Source: Alphaproteobacteria bacterium
GTDB lineage: Bacteria > Pseudomonadota > Alphaproteobacteria > 16-39-46
Assembly (NCBI GenBank): GCA_947497675.1
Contig: CANMHY010000014.1
Location: forward strand, 1 to 8,961
Reading direction: 5' to 3'
DNA: 8,961 nt
How positions within the stretch are numbered: the stretch's first letter is position 1; every line of letters begins with the position of its first letter. Shown one piece after another: positions 1 to 7,048 of the stretch. The notes beneath the pieces are model-generated. The model was given only the letters and a program-made list of their open reading frames with translations, ran no database searches and was not told the origin of the DNA. A program made the translations under genes and the position numbers.

Positions 1-254
1 GTATTTTTAGAGGTGTCTCCATAATGAACTTCAACTTTAGAACACGGGGTTAAGGAGACAGAAGATCGAAAGGTTCCTTTAAAGGAGGATACCCCAATAC
101 AGAGATCTGCAATCATATGTGTGGCTGACTTTTCAAGGAGGACTGCGGAGTGGCACCAGGGAAGAAATTCAGGATATTTTTCAACATCGGTTATGAGCTC
201 ATAAAGCTTGAGAATCGGAAGAGAGATAATTTCAGTATGGTGAAGCGTGGACAT
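1..254 (-). CDS. ratA: RatA/COQ10-family START-like protein, partial (3' end outside window)
   Basis: I translated this from the minus strand; 84 residues are visible, beginning [20 protein letters not shown]. The opening with [14 protein letters not shown] matches the start of the SRPBCC/polyketide-cyclase family that holds E. coli RatA and mitochondrial/alphaproteobacterial COQ10: the xxYxLVxDVExYPxFLPxC signature is at about residues 17-36. Family members bind hydrophobic ligands. COQ10 binds ubiquinone and supports respiration, while E. coli RatA was described as affecting ribosome association, so in an alphaproteobacterium the COQ10-like role is more likely. The ATG lies inside the end of lipA (23-nt overlap), and no good Shine-Dalgarno precedes it, which suggests coupling to lipA translation. 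A gene of this family directly after lipA is the usual alphaproteobacterial order. The stop codon lies beyond the left edge. Confidence 0.85.
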   Translation of the reverse strand, partial: MSTLHHTEIISLPILKLYELITDVEKYPEFLPWCHSAVLLEKSATHMIADLCIGVSSFKGTFRSSVSLTPCSKVEVHYGDTSKN

Positions 255-1173
255 TTGATTTTAAGGAATCTCTATTTTTAAGGGATGGGAGAGCGGATTC
301 TTTTAGTTTTTTAAAATCCGTATCGGCATGATAAGAAGATCGTGTGAGAGGGGAGGCGGAAACCATACGGAACCCCTTCCCACGTGCCATTTGAGCATAG
401 GATTCAAATTCTTCGGGGTCCACAAAGCGCATCACAGGATGGTGATTGGGTGTGGGTTGTAAATACTGTCCGAGGGTTATAAAGTCGACGGAGGCCGACC
501 TTAAATCGTCCATGACTTGATAGAGCTCTTCCCGTGTTTCTCCGAGCCCAACCATCAAACCTGACTTTGTAAAAATAGTCGGATCTTGCTCTTTGACCTT
601 TGCTAGGAGATGGAGGGAATGAAAATACCGTGCTCCGGGACGTATGGTGGCATAAAGGCGTGGAACAGTTTCAAGATTATGATTGTAAACGTCAGGTTTA
701 GCCTTCACGACAATTTCAAGAGCACCTTCTTTTCTTAAAAAATCAGGCGTGAGCACTTCAATGGTCGTCAAGGGAGAGCTGCTGCGAATCGATTCAATAA
801 CACGGGCGAAGTGATAAGCTCCGCCGTCTTCAAGGTCGTCTCTGTCAACGGAGGTCACCACCACATGGGAAAGACCGAGTGTTTGAACAGCTTTTGCCAC
901 ATGTTCTGGTTCATGAGGATCCAAGAGGTCAGGACGACCAGTTTTAACATTACAAAAGGCACAGGCACGTGTACACGTGCTTCCGAGAATCATAACAGTG
1001 GCATGTTTTTTGCTCCAGCATTCTCCAATGTTGGGGCAGGCTGCCTCTTCACACACGGTGTTTAGTTTAAGCTGCCGCATGAGCTCTCTGGTGCGATGAT
1101 ACTCAGGAGATTGAGGGGCTTTTACGCGAATCCAAGAAGGCTTGCTCTGAAGAGACGGTGGGGGCGCTATCAT
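232..1173 (-). CDS. lipA: Lipoyl synthase LipA
   Basis: This is a radical SAM enzyme that inserts two sulfur atoms into protein-bound octanoyl groups, giving the lipoyl cofactor needed by the E2 subunit encoded upstream. The 313 residues match the family length. Both iron-sulfur sites are intact: the auxiliary cluster CX4CX5C at Cys41, Cys46 and Cys52, and the radical SAM CX3CX2C at Cys67, Cys71 and Cys74. The conserved C-terminal RSSYHAD is at 278-284, with the serine that ligates the auxiliary cluster. Other family landmarks are [15 protein letters not shown] (105-119), the [11 protein letters not shown] region (164-174) and GLMVGLGET (205-213). A 29-residue tail beyond RSSYHAD is rich in Lys and Ser and poorly conserved in look. 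The ATG overlaps the lpd stop codon as ATGA, with no clear ribosome-binding site, so translation probably depends on lpd. The stop is TGA. Confidence 0.97.
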   Translation of the reverse strand: MIAPPPSLQSKPSWIRVKAPQSPEYHRTRELMRQLKLNTVCEEAACPNIGECWSKKHATVMILGSTCTRACAFCNVKTGRPDLLDPHEPEHVAKAVQTLGLSHVVVTSVDRDDLEDGGAYHFARVIESIRSSSPLTTIEVLTPDFLRKEGALEIVVKAKPDVYNHNLETVPRLYATIRPGARYFHSLHLLAKVKEQDPTIFTKSGLMVGLGETREELYQVMDDLRSASVDFITLGQYLQPTPNHHPVMRFVDPEEFESYAQMARGKGFRMVSASPLTRSSYHADTDFKKLKESALPSLKNRDSLKSNVHASPY

Positions 1174-2570
1174 ATATGAATGGCTTGGTTAAAAGCTTGT
1201 AAGGTCGATTCATGCATCATTTCAGAAAGCGTTGGATGGGGGAAGACCGTTTCCATGATCTCCGCCTCTGTAGCCTCTAACGTTCTTGCTAATGTAAATC
1301 CTTGGATGAGTTCCGTAACCTCAGCTCCAATCATATGAGCCCCTAACAATTCTCCTGTTTTTGAGTCAAAGACGGTTTTAATCATTCCCTCGGGCTCCCC
1401 TAGGGCAAGCGCTTTTCCATTGGCAGAAAAAGGAAAGCGACCAACGTTTATCGTGAATCCCAGTGATTTTGCTTTTTCTTCTGTAAGTCCAACGCTCGCA
1501 ATTTGAGGAATGGAATAGATACATCCTGGGATTTTTGTAGGATCGAGAGGATGTACAGTCTCTCCTTTGATATGACGCACGGCTAAAATTCCTTCGTGAC
1601 TGCCCTTATGGGCAAGCCAAGGAGGGCCTGCAACGTCACCAATGGCATAAACACCTTTTTCATGGGTTTCACAGAAATCATTTGTGAGGATGTGACCCTT
1701 TTCAAGTTTTATGGCAGTTGTCTCAAGTCCAATGTTTTGAGTATTGGCTTCAATTCCGATCGCAAGAAGAACCTTTTCTACAGAAAGGGTTTGAGAGACG
1801 CCTTTTGTCTCAACTGACACAGAGATGAGATCTTTTTGGGGGGTAAAAGAGGTTGATTTTGTCTCCGTTAGAATTTTGATTCCCTTTTCTTGAAACAATT
1901 TATGAGCAATTTCCGAAATCTCACGGTCTTCTTGAGGAAGAATACGATCCAACATTTCAACAACCGTAACGTCAACCCCTAAAGAACGATAAAAACTTGC
2001 AAACTCCATGCCAATGGCCCCCGATCCTAAAATGAGAAGGGATTTGGGAAGTTTTTCAGGTGTCATCGCTTCTTTGGCGGTCCAAAAGAACTTTGAATCT
2101 TTTTCCATATTGATCATGGGAAGAAGACGTGCACGTGCGCCCGTTGCAAGAATAATGTGAGGGGCCGTTAGGGAAGTTTGTGTTTTATCGGAAGATTCCA
2201 CGAGGATTTCGCGGGGTCCCTTGAGCTGTCCGTGCCCTTTAATGTGCGTGACTTTATTTTTTTTTAAAAGGAAAGCGATTCCTTGTGTCAACTGAAGCGA
2301 AATTTGACGCGATCTTTCAACAGCCTTTGGAAGATTAAGGACAGGCTTTTCTTTAATTTCAATCCCAAAATCGGAGGCTTTTTTGATCGTTTCAAGAACT
2401 TCGGCAGTTTTTAGAAGGGCCTTTGTGGGAATGCATCCCCAGTTAAGACAAACACCCCCCAATGTTTCTTTTTCAACCAGGACTGTCTTTAAGCCAAGTT
2501 GTGCGGCTTTAATAGCGGAAACGTACCCGCCAGGACCGCCGCCAAGAATAATAAGATCAAAATGAGACAT
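1170..2570 (-). CDS. lpd: Dihydrolipoyl dehydrogenase (E3 of pyruvate dehydrogenase)
   Basis: This FAD- and NAD-dependent disulfide oxidoreductase reoxidises the dihydrolipoyl group of E2 and passes electrons to NAD+. The 466 residues are full length for the family. In order, the sequence shows the FAD-binding LGGGPGGY (9-16), the redox-active pair CLNWGC (Cys41 and Cys46), the NAD-binding [13 protein letters not shown], the second FAD motif YAIGDVAG, and the C-terminal dimer-interface HPTLSE (His445 and Glu450), whose His-Glu pair acts as the base for the partner subunit. No defect is visible. The ATG is preceded by AGGAAAG at a suitable distance, and the gene begins 25 nt after the pdhC stop. 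Its position in the pdh operon marks it as the pyruvate dehydrogenase E3, though it may also serve 2-oxoglutarate dehydrogenase. Confidence 0.96.
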   Translation of the reverse strand: MSHFDLIILGGGPGGYVSAIKAAQLGLKTVLVEKETLGGVCLNWGCIPTKALLKTAEVLETIKKASDFGIEIKEKPVLNLPKAVERSRQISLQLTQGIAFLLKKNKVTHIKGHGQLKGPREILVESSDKTQTSLTAPHIILATGARARLLPMINMEKDSKFFWTAKEAMTPEKLPKSLLILGSGAIGMEFASFYRSLGVDVTVVEMLDRILPQEDREISEIAHKLFQEKGIKILTETKSTSFTPQKDLISVSVETKGVSQTLSVEKVLLAIGIEANTQNIGLETTAIKLEKGHILTNDFCETHEKGVYAIGDVAGPPWLAHKGSHEGILAVRHIKGETVHPLDPTKIPGCIYSIPQIASVGLTEEKAKSLGFTINVGRFPFSANGKALALGEPEGMIKTVFDSKTGELLGAHMIGAEVTELIQGFTLARTLEATEAEIMETVFPHPTLSEMMHESTLQAFNQAIHI

Positions 2571-2595
2571 GTGTCTTTCCTAAAATTATAAAGAA

Positions 2596-3813
2596 TTACG
2601 CTAAAATCAAAACCGGATTCTCAATATAGTTTTTAAGCGTTTTCAAAAACTGGGCGGCGATAGCGCCATCAATGGCACGATGATCTACAGAAAGTGTAAG
2701 GGTCATCATGGTTGCGACAGTGAGAACCCCTGCCCGAACAACTGCTGTTTCAGAACCTGCTCCAACCGCTAAGATGCATCCTTGAGGCGGATTAAGAATG
2801 GCTGAAAATGACGTTACACCATACATTCCCATGTTTGAAAGACTAAAGCTTCCGCCTTGAAATTCAGAAGGCAGCAACTTGCCCATCTGGGCTTTCTCAC
2901 GAAGGGTTTTCATTTCGGCAGAGATCTCAAGAATTGATTTTGATTGAGCGTTCCGAACAATAGGGGTAATGAGACCCTATTCAAGAGAAACCGCGACCGA
3001 GACGTCGGCGGTTTTATAGAGGCGGATAAAGGTCTCCATCCAAGAGGCATTTGCCTCAGGGACATCCATTAAAGTTCTGGCGCAGGCTTTGATAAGAAAG
3101 TCGTTTACCGATACTTTGGCAGTCTCAAGGCCGTCATTGAGGTCCTTCCGAAGCTTTAAAAGAGCGTCTATTTCAACGTCCATACTGACGTAAAAATGAG
3201 GAACGGTTTGTTTTGATTCCGTAAGGCGTTTGGCCACGACTTTGCGCATTGTTGTTAAGGCAACATCCTCAAAGGCTGAATCGGAAGAGGATGAGAGAGG
3301 CGCTGGTTTTTTAGAAATCTCTTCAACATCTTTTTTAACAATGCGACCGCGGGGACCCGATCCTTGAACTGTTGAAAGATCAAGATTCTTTTCAAGGGCC
3401 AGGCGACGGGCCAAAGGACTTGAAAAAATGCGATCTTGAGAATTTCCTGAAGGAGGCGTTTTTTCTTGAACTTTAGAAGGAGAGGAGGGAGAAATAGGCA
3501 GGGATTTTTCGGGGGGGGTTGGGGCGGAATTTTGAGGAGCTTCTTGAATTTTGAGATCGGCTATCGTCTCTCCTTCTTCAAGGATAAGCGCAATGGGCGT
3601 ATTGACTTTAACACCCTCTGTGCCGCCCAAAATCAAAATTTTACCAAGAACGCCTTCATCCACCGCCTCAACTTCCATGGTTGCCTTGTCGGTCTCGATT
3701 TCGGCGAGGACATCTCCGGACTTAAGGGAGTCGCCTTCTTTTTTGAGCCATTTGATAAGATTTCCTTCTGTCATGGTGGGAGACAGAGCAGGCATGAGGA
3801 TTTCAATGGTCAT
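2596..3813 (-). pseudogene. pdhC: Pyruvate dehydrogenase E2 (dihydrolipoyl acetyltransferase), interrupted by an in-frame amber codon
   Basis: This is the E2 core subunit, which transfers the acetyl group from lipoyl-lysine to CoA. The span reads as one frame of 405 sense and stop positions plus a terminal TAA, a normal length for alphaproteobacterial E2, but codon 279 (2977-2979) is TAG. Domains in order are a lipoyl domain at about 1-78 with the lipoylated Lys43 in [10 protein letters not shown], a Pro/Ser-rich linker at about 85-125, the E1/E3-binding domain at about 127-165 ([22 protein letters not shown]), and the catalytic domain from about 175. The active-site motif SVDHRAIDG has His378 and Asp382, downstream of the stop. 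Sequence quality looks equal on both sides and the frame is unchanged, so a single substitution explains it; GAG to TAG would restore the expected EGLITPIV. A 278-residue product would lack the catalytic centre. Reinitiation at ATG 2913 is possible but has only weak GAGAT upstream. Alternatives are recent inactivation, sequencing error, or stop readthrough. The start ATG has AGAGG 9 nt upstream and lies 12 nt after pdhB. Confidence 0.9.
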
Positions 3814-3825
3814 TTTAGGATACCT

Positions 3826-4830
3826 CTAAGCGTTATAAAGAACATTTTTGACAGCTTGAACAATTTCTGGACTTCGTGGAATCGCAAGACGTTCAAGATT
3901 TGCCGCATAGGGCAGAGGAACATCTTTTGCGGTGACTCTTAAGACGGGAGCATCCAAAAAATCAAACATGTGTTCCATAATTTGAGCCGAGAGTTCTGAG
4001 CCAATTCCAGCATAGGGAAACCCTTCTTCAAGGGTAACACAGTGATTTGTTTTGCGAACAGATTCAAAAATTGTCTCAAGGTCTAAGGGACGCAATGATC
4101 TTAGGTTTATCACTTCCACATCAATGCCTTCTTTTGCAAGTTCTTCAGCTGCTTCCAATGCATATCCTACCATAATGGAAAAGCCAACCAAAGTCACATC
4201 TTTTCCAGGCCGTTCAATATGCGCTTTTCCAATGGGGAGAATAAAATCGGATCCAGAAGGAGGGGCTTCAAACCGTTGACCATAAAGAAGTTCATTTTCT
4301 AAAAAAACAACAGGGTTGGGGTCTCTGATGGCAGCCTTAAGAAGGCCTTTGGCATCAATGGCATTATAAGGAGAGACCACTTTAAGTCCTGGGCAGTGGG
4401 CGTACCAGCTTGCGAAACATTGAGAGTGTTGCGCCCCGACCCGTGCTGCGGATCCATTAGGGCCTCGAAAGACAATGGGACATCCCATTTGTCCCCCCGA
4501 CATGTAGAGCGTCTTTGCTGCGGAGTTAATAATTTGATCGATGGCCTGCATGGAAAAGTTAAAGGTCATAAATTCCACAATGGGAGACAGTCCGCCAAAG
4601 GCTGCCCCAACACCAACGCCTGCAAAGCCAGCTTCCGTAATCGGGGTGTCGATGACGCGTTTAGAGCCAAACTCCTCTAAAAGACCTTGGCTGACCTTGT
4701 AGGCCCCTTGATATTCGGCCACCTCTTCTCCCATGAGGAATACATTGGGGTTTTGGCGCATTTCTTCCGCCATTGCATCCCGAAGAGCTTCTCGAACAGT
4801 GATGGTTTCTGGCATTTTTTCTACTGTCAT
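3826..4830 (-). CDS. pdhB: Pyruvate dehydrogenase E1 component, beta subunit
   Basis: E1 beta pairs with E1 alpha as an alpha2beta2 thiamine-diphosphate enzyme that decarboxylates pyruvate and acetylates the lipoyl group of E2. The 334 residues cover the transketolase-like pyrimidine-binding domain (about 8-185) and the C-terminal transketolase domain (about 200-325). Diagnostic stretches close to mitochondrial E1 beta are [17 protein letters not shown] (34-50), [11 protein letters not shown] (61-71, with Glu67 in the position of the glutamate that activates the cofactor), [14 protein letters not shown] (86-99) and FRGPNG (121-126). There is no N-terminal lipoyl domain, unlike some alphaproteobacterial PdhB proteins. 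The ATG follows the pdhA stop by 7 nt, and TGAGGAT, overlapping that stop, is the ribosome-binding site. The gene ends with TAG, which shows that amber codons act as stops here. Confidence 0.97.
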   Translation of the reverse strand: MTVEKMPETITVREALRDAMAEEMRQNPNVFLMGEEVAEYQGAYKVSQGLLEEFGSKRVIDTPITEAGFAGVGVGAAFGGLSPIVEFMTFNFSMQAIDQIINSAAKTLYMSGGQMGCPIVFRGPNGSAARVGAQHSQCFASWYAHCPGLKVVSPYNAIDAKGLLKAAIRDPNPVVFLENELLYGQRFEAPPSGSDFILPIGKAHIERPGKDVTLVGFSIMVGYALEAAEELAKEGIDVEVINLRSLRPLDLETIFESVRKTNHCVTLEEGFPYAGIGSELSAQIMEHMFDFLDAPVLRVTAKDVPLPYAANLERLAIPRSPEIVQAVKNVLYNA

Positions 4831-4837
4831 ATTATCC

Positions 4838-5827
4838 TCACACTAAAATATCGGTAAAAAGTTCGCTCTCAGAAGGCTCGGGACTTTCCTTTGCAAATTC
4901 AACGGCCGCGTCAATTTTCTTTTTAACGTCTTTTGTTATGGATTCAAGATGATCTTTATCGCCTCCTTGACGCAGGATTTCAGCTTCAAGAATAGAGAGA
5001 GGGTCATGGTGGGACTTGATATCTTCGACTTCCTCTTTGGAGCGATATTTTGCAGGGTCCGACATGGAGTGACCACGATAGCGGTAAGTTTTTGCCTCAA
5101 GAACAAAAGGGCCTTTCCCAGAGCGAACATAGGAGGCAGCCTCTAAGGCTGCCTCGCGCATGGCCAGATAATCCATTCCATCGACACTCTTTCCAGGGAT
5201 CCCTTGCGCACTTCCGCGCGTTGACAGGTCTGTGACAGCGGCATGACGATCGAGGGACGTTCCCATCGCATAAAGATTGTTTTCAATGATGTAAAGAACA
5301 GGAAGTTTCCAAAGAGCCGCCATGTTGAAGGCCTCAAACATTTGACCTTGGTTCGATCCTCCATCTCCCATATAGGTAAAGCAAATCCCATTATCATTCT
5401 TATACTGATGGGCAAGAGCAAGACCTGTTCCAATGGGAACTTGAGCACCCACGATGCCATGTCCGCCATAAAATTTCTTTTCCCGGGAGAACATATGCAT
5501 GGATCCCCCTTTTCCTTTAGAGTATCCACCGCTTCGACCTGTTAATTCTGCCATAACGCCTCCCGGAGACATGTCACAGGCCAGCATATGACCGTGGTCC
5601 CGGTAAGAGGTGATAATACTATCGTTTGTCGTCACAGCTTGTTGAAGTCCAATAACAACAGCTTCTTGGCCAATGTAAAGATGGCAAAACCCGGCAATAA
5701 AGCCCATTCCATAAAGCTGACCCGCTTTTTCTTCAAATCGGCGGATGAGGTACATGCTTTCATAGGCTTTATAGAGATTCTCCAGGGAAGGTGAGAGGGG
5801 AGAATTTTTAAGGTTCTTTGAGGACAC
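4838..5827 (-). CDS. pdhA: Pyruvate dehydrogenase E1 component, alpha subunit
   Basis: E1 alpha carries the thiamine-diphosphate motif GDGGSNQ...ENN and, with E1 beta, starts oxidative decarboxylation of pyruvate. I place the start at the GTG at 5827 (329 residues), because GGAG sits 7 nt upstream and the conserved region then begins at the usual distance, at about residue 15. An in-frame ATG at 5881 would add 18 residues (MVCSPDKYLF...), but its nearest purine-rich site is about 20 nt away. In the 329-residue numbering the sequence shows [16 protein letters not shown] (27-42), [10 protein letters not shown] (47-56), TSYRDHGH (73-80), KGGSMHMF (106-113), [13 protein letters not shown] (119-131), GDG at 154-156 with the closing NN at 183-184, and [15 protein letters not shown] (248-262), which matches the loop phosphorylated in mitochondrial E1 alpha. 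It is the first gene of the operon, and its stop is TGA. Confidence 0.95.
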   Translation of the reverse strand: MSSKNLKNSPLSPSLENLYKAYESMYLIRRFEEKAGQLYGMGFIAGFCHLYIGQEAVVIGLQQAVTTNDSIITSYRDHGHMLACDMSPGGVMAELTGRSGGYSKGKGGSMHMFSREKKFYGGHGIVGAQVPIGTGLALAHQYKNDNGICFTYMGDGGSNQGQMFEAFNMAALWKLPVLYIIENNLYAMGTSLDRHAAVTDLSTRGSAQGIPGKSVDGMDYLAMREAALEAASYVRSGKGPFVLEAKTYRYRGHSMSDPAKYRSKEEVEDIKSHHDPLSILEAEILRQGGDKDHLESITKDVKKKIDAAVEFAKESPEPSESELFTDILV

Positions 5828-6275
5828 GCGTGATCTCCATTTTAAAAAAATAAAAAGATATTTGTCAGGAGAACATACCATAGATTTAAAGTTCTCTGTC
5901 CTCTCCTCTACCTTGAAAATCTTTTTTTGGCAAGATCAGAAGAGTTTTCTCTCTTTTCTTTAAGAGGTCTCCTTTTGAGAGAAAGATCAAGAAAAAGGGG
6001 GGGGATGAGCTGGAAAGCTTATTGAGAGGAGGAAGAGGTCTTCTATCAAAATAAAATTTTGGAAGAATTATTAATATTTTTTGAATATTGATGATCTTCA
6101 TCTTGCAAAGGTAAAAAATTAGATGTAAGAAAGAGTCGCATGAGACAGATTTGTGGGTCTTAGCTTTTTATTTTTGTCTAATTTTTAGGAAAAATCAAAA
6201 GATATGGCTTCCCAATCTCGCTCTGCGTATGTTAATAATTATATGTTTTTATTTTTTAACCATGAGGAATGTGAA
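5828..6275. promoter_or_regulatory. Divergent intergenic region between pdhA and the small exported-protein gene
   Basis: This stretch of about 450 nt separates two divergent genes, so it must hold the pdh operon promoter (minus strand) and the small gene's promoter (plus strand). I could not fix a convincing -35/-10 pair for either. On the minus strand, TTGCAA near 6109-6104 followed by AT-rich DNA is a possible start region. The sequence contains an 8-G run (5997-6004) and a 9-bp direct repeat AAGAGGTCT at 5962-5970 and 6033-6041. The second copy sits in the near-palindrome GAAGAGGTCTTC. These might be regulator sites, but nothing identifies the regulator. The minus-strand open frame at 5886-6101 looks like low-complexity noise. 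Confidence 0.4.
5835..5838 (-). promoter_or_regulatory. Ribosome-binding site deciding the pdhA GTG start
   Basis: On the minus strand GGAG is followed by seven nucleotides and then the GTG at 5827-5825. This is the best-spaced Shine-Dalgarno in the 5' part of the pdhA frame and favours the GTG over the upstream ATG at 5881. Confidence 0.6.
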
Positions 6276-6488
6276 ATGAACTTCGTAAAATTTGCTGCTT
6301 TGGCTTTGGTTCTCGGTGCTTTTGTTGCTCCAGTAATGGCTGGCGAGCATACAGCTGCTGCTGTTGATGAGATCGTTGCTTCTACGGATGCTATGGAGGC
6401 TTCTAAGGATGCTATGGAGGCTTCTAAGGATGCTTCAGCTGCTGCAGCTGATGAGTCTGCTACACCTGCTACACCTACTGCTAAGTAA
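6276..6488 (+). CDS. Small exported alanine-rich repeat protein, function unknown
   Basis: I do not recognise this 70-residue protein. The N terminus is a clear Sec signal peptide: MNFVK, a hydrophobic core FAALALVLGAFVAPV, then VMA before Gly23 as a likely signal peptidase I site, leaving a mature chain of about 48 residues. The mature part is acidic and built mostly of Ala, Glu/Asp, Ser, Thr and Lys, with two exact DAMEASK heptads (DNA repeats 6387-6407 and 6408-6428) and a third partial DAS unit. Heptad spacing and composition suggest an amphipathic helix, and the tail SATPATPTAK looks disordered. There is no lipobox cysteine. The start is chosen because GAGGAA lies 6 nt upstream; an in-frame ATG at 6204 has no ribosome-binding site and would bury the signal peptide. 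Strong GCT/alanine codon preference and a strong terminator downstream hint at high expression. It faces away from the pdh operon and is probably monocistronic. Confidence 0.75.
   Translation: MNFVKFAALALVLGAFVAPVMAGEHTAAAVDEIVASTDAMEASKDAMEASKDASAAAADESATPATPTAK
6387..6428 (+). repeat. Two perfect 21-bp tandem repeats in the exported-protein gene
   Basis: Two identical 21-bp units encode DAMEASK twice. A partial third unit (GATGCTTC, 6429-6436) follows, and a related GCTTCTACGGATGCT precedes. The unit is a multiple of three, so gain or loss of copies would keep the frame and change only the length of the mature chain. Confidence 0.9.
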
Positions 6489-6512
6489 TCTAAGCTTTTT
6501 CAAGCTTCGTGA

Positions 6513-6541
6513 AGAAAGAAGGCTTCGGCCTTCTTTTTTTT
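6513..6541 (+). terminator. Intrinsic terminator of the small exported-protein gene
   Basis: A GC-containing stem AGAAGGC / GCCTTCT (6517-6523 with 6528-6534) closes on a TTCG tetraloop and is followed by eight T residues. It begins about 25 nt after the stop codon. TTCG-capped stems with a U tract are typical rho-independent terminators. The A residues before the stem would pair with the T tract, so it could also work weakly in the reverse direction. Confidence 0.9.
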
Positions 6542-6745
6542 GTCCTTTTTTTCTTGTTTGAGGAGTCATTTGAGGGTAACCTACCGATAAGAAACTAAAA
6601 AATACCACTGGCGTCCGGTAAACATTTAATCTGAAGTTCTGAAACGCTTATCCTACATACGTTACAGAAGATTTTAGAGCGTTATCGACTTGAACTGAAA
6701 GATTGTTCACACTCTTGGTGTATTTTCACCAGGAGTATTCCGAAC
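6542..6745. other. Non-coding stretch, probably the left flank of a decayed insertion sequence
   Basis: No gene or RNA is recognisable here. The stretch directly precedes the transposase remnant and may include the left end of the element, possibly around ACTGGCGTCCGGTAAAC (6617-6633). No matching right end was found in the window, so the boundary is a guess. AGGAG at 6731-6735 lies 10 nt before the transposase ATG and looks like its original ribosome-binding site. Confidence 0.35.
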
Positions 6746-6993
6746 ATGTACATAGGAAAACTAATTTTTTCACAGCTTACCGATCACCTTCCTCTTCATA
6801 TATTTAGACGGTGTGTTTCTCGCTATAACGGAAACCGATATGTCAAAAGCTTCCGATGTCTGGATCAATATTTAATAATGTTTTTTGCCCAGCTGACTTT
6901 TCGTGAGAGTCTGTGAGACATAGAGGTATGCCTTCGAGCACAAAAAGCTAAGCTTTATCATACGGGAATTCGAGCTTCTGTCTCTCGTAGCGG
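6746..6993 (+). pseudogene. IS4-type (DUF4372-like) transposase, N-terminal remnant with a nonsense codon
   Basis: From the ATG at 6746 the frame reads MYIGKLIFSQLTDHLPLHIF, then the segments CVSRYNGNRYVKSFRCLDQ and FFAQLTFRESL, a TGA (6914-6916), and DIEVCLRAQKAKLYHTGIR. This resembles the N-terminal domain of IS4-family transposases, which typically reads FxxCVxRYxGxxxVKSFSCWDQFLxMxFAQLTxRESLRDIExCL. The TGA stands exactly where RESLRDIE has Arg, so CGA to TGA is the likely change. Recognisable similarity ends near VSRS (about 6993). The catalytic DDE domain, which should follow for roughly 300 more residues, is absent. The element is therefore dead: both truncated and nonsense-mutated. The left boundary of the element and the deletion joint are not precisely known. 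Confidence 0.8.
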
Positions 6994-7048
6994 GTGGTGG
7001 AGTAAACTGCATACCCCTTGGATTACTGATGGCAACTGTCTAAAATCG

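Noticed and set aside
2977..2979. Genome-wide recoding of TAG, for example as pyrrolysine or glutamine
   Set aside because: pdhB terminates with TAG at the expected length, and no machinery for recoding is visible.
3466..3942. 158-codon plus-strand open frame opposite pdhC/pdhB
   Set aside because: It lies antisense to strongly conserved genes, crosses a gene boundary and has no recognisable domain; it is a shadow of the minus-strand genes.
5143..5529. 128-codon minus-strand open frame inside pdhA
   Set aside because: It is a shifted frame of pdhA, whose own frame carries all E1 alpha motifs without a break.
5997..6004. Eight-G run in the divergent intergenic region as a phase-variable promoter spacer
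   Set aside because: No promoter hexamers flank it at the right distance, so a spacer role cannot be supported.
5886..6101. 71-codon minus-strand open frame upstream of pdhA
   Set aside because: Low-complexity Lys/Leu/Pro/Ser content without a ribosome-binding site or domain; it is more likely promoter and leader DNA.
6149..6240. Possible promoter elements (TTGTGG, TTGTCT, TATGTT) upstream of the small exported gene
   Set aside because: No pair has both acceptable hexamers and a 16-18 nt spacer; the region is too AT-rich for a confident call.
6204..6275. Upstream in-frame ATG that would extend the small exported protein by 24 residues
   Set aside because: There is no Shine-Dalgarno before it, and the extension would place the signal peptide internally; the ATG at 6276 has GAGGAA in position.
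6364..6561. Leu/Arg-rich plus-strand frame overlapping the repeat region
   Set aside because: It is a shifted reading of the tandem repeat (LLRMLWR copies) that runs through the terminator, with no ribosome-binding site.
6914..6916. TGA read as tryptophan in the transposase
   Set aside because: lipA, lpd and pdhA all end in TGA at the expected lengths, and the family has Arg here, so a CGA to TGA decay mutation is simpler.
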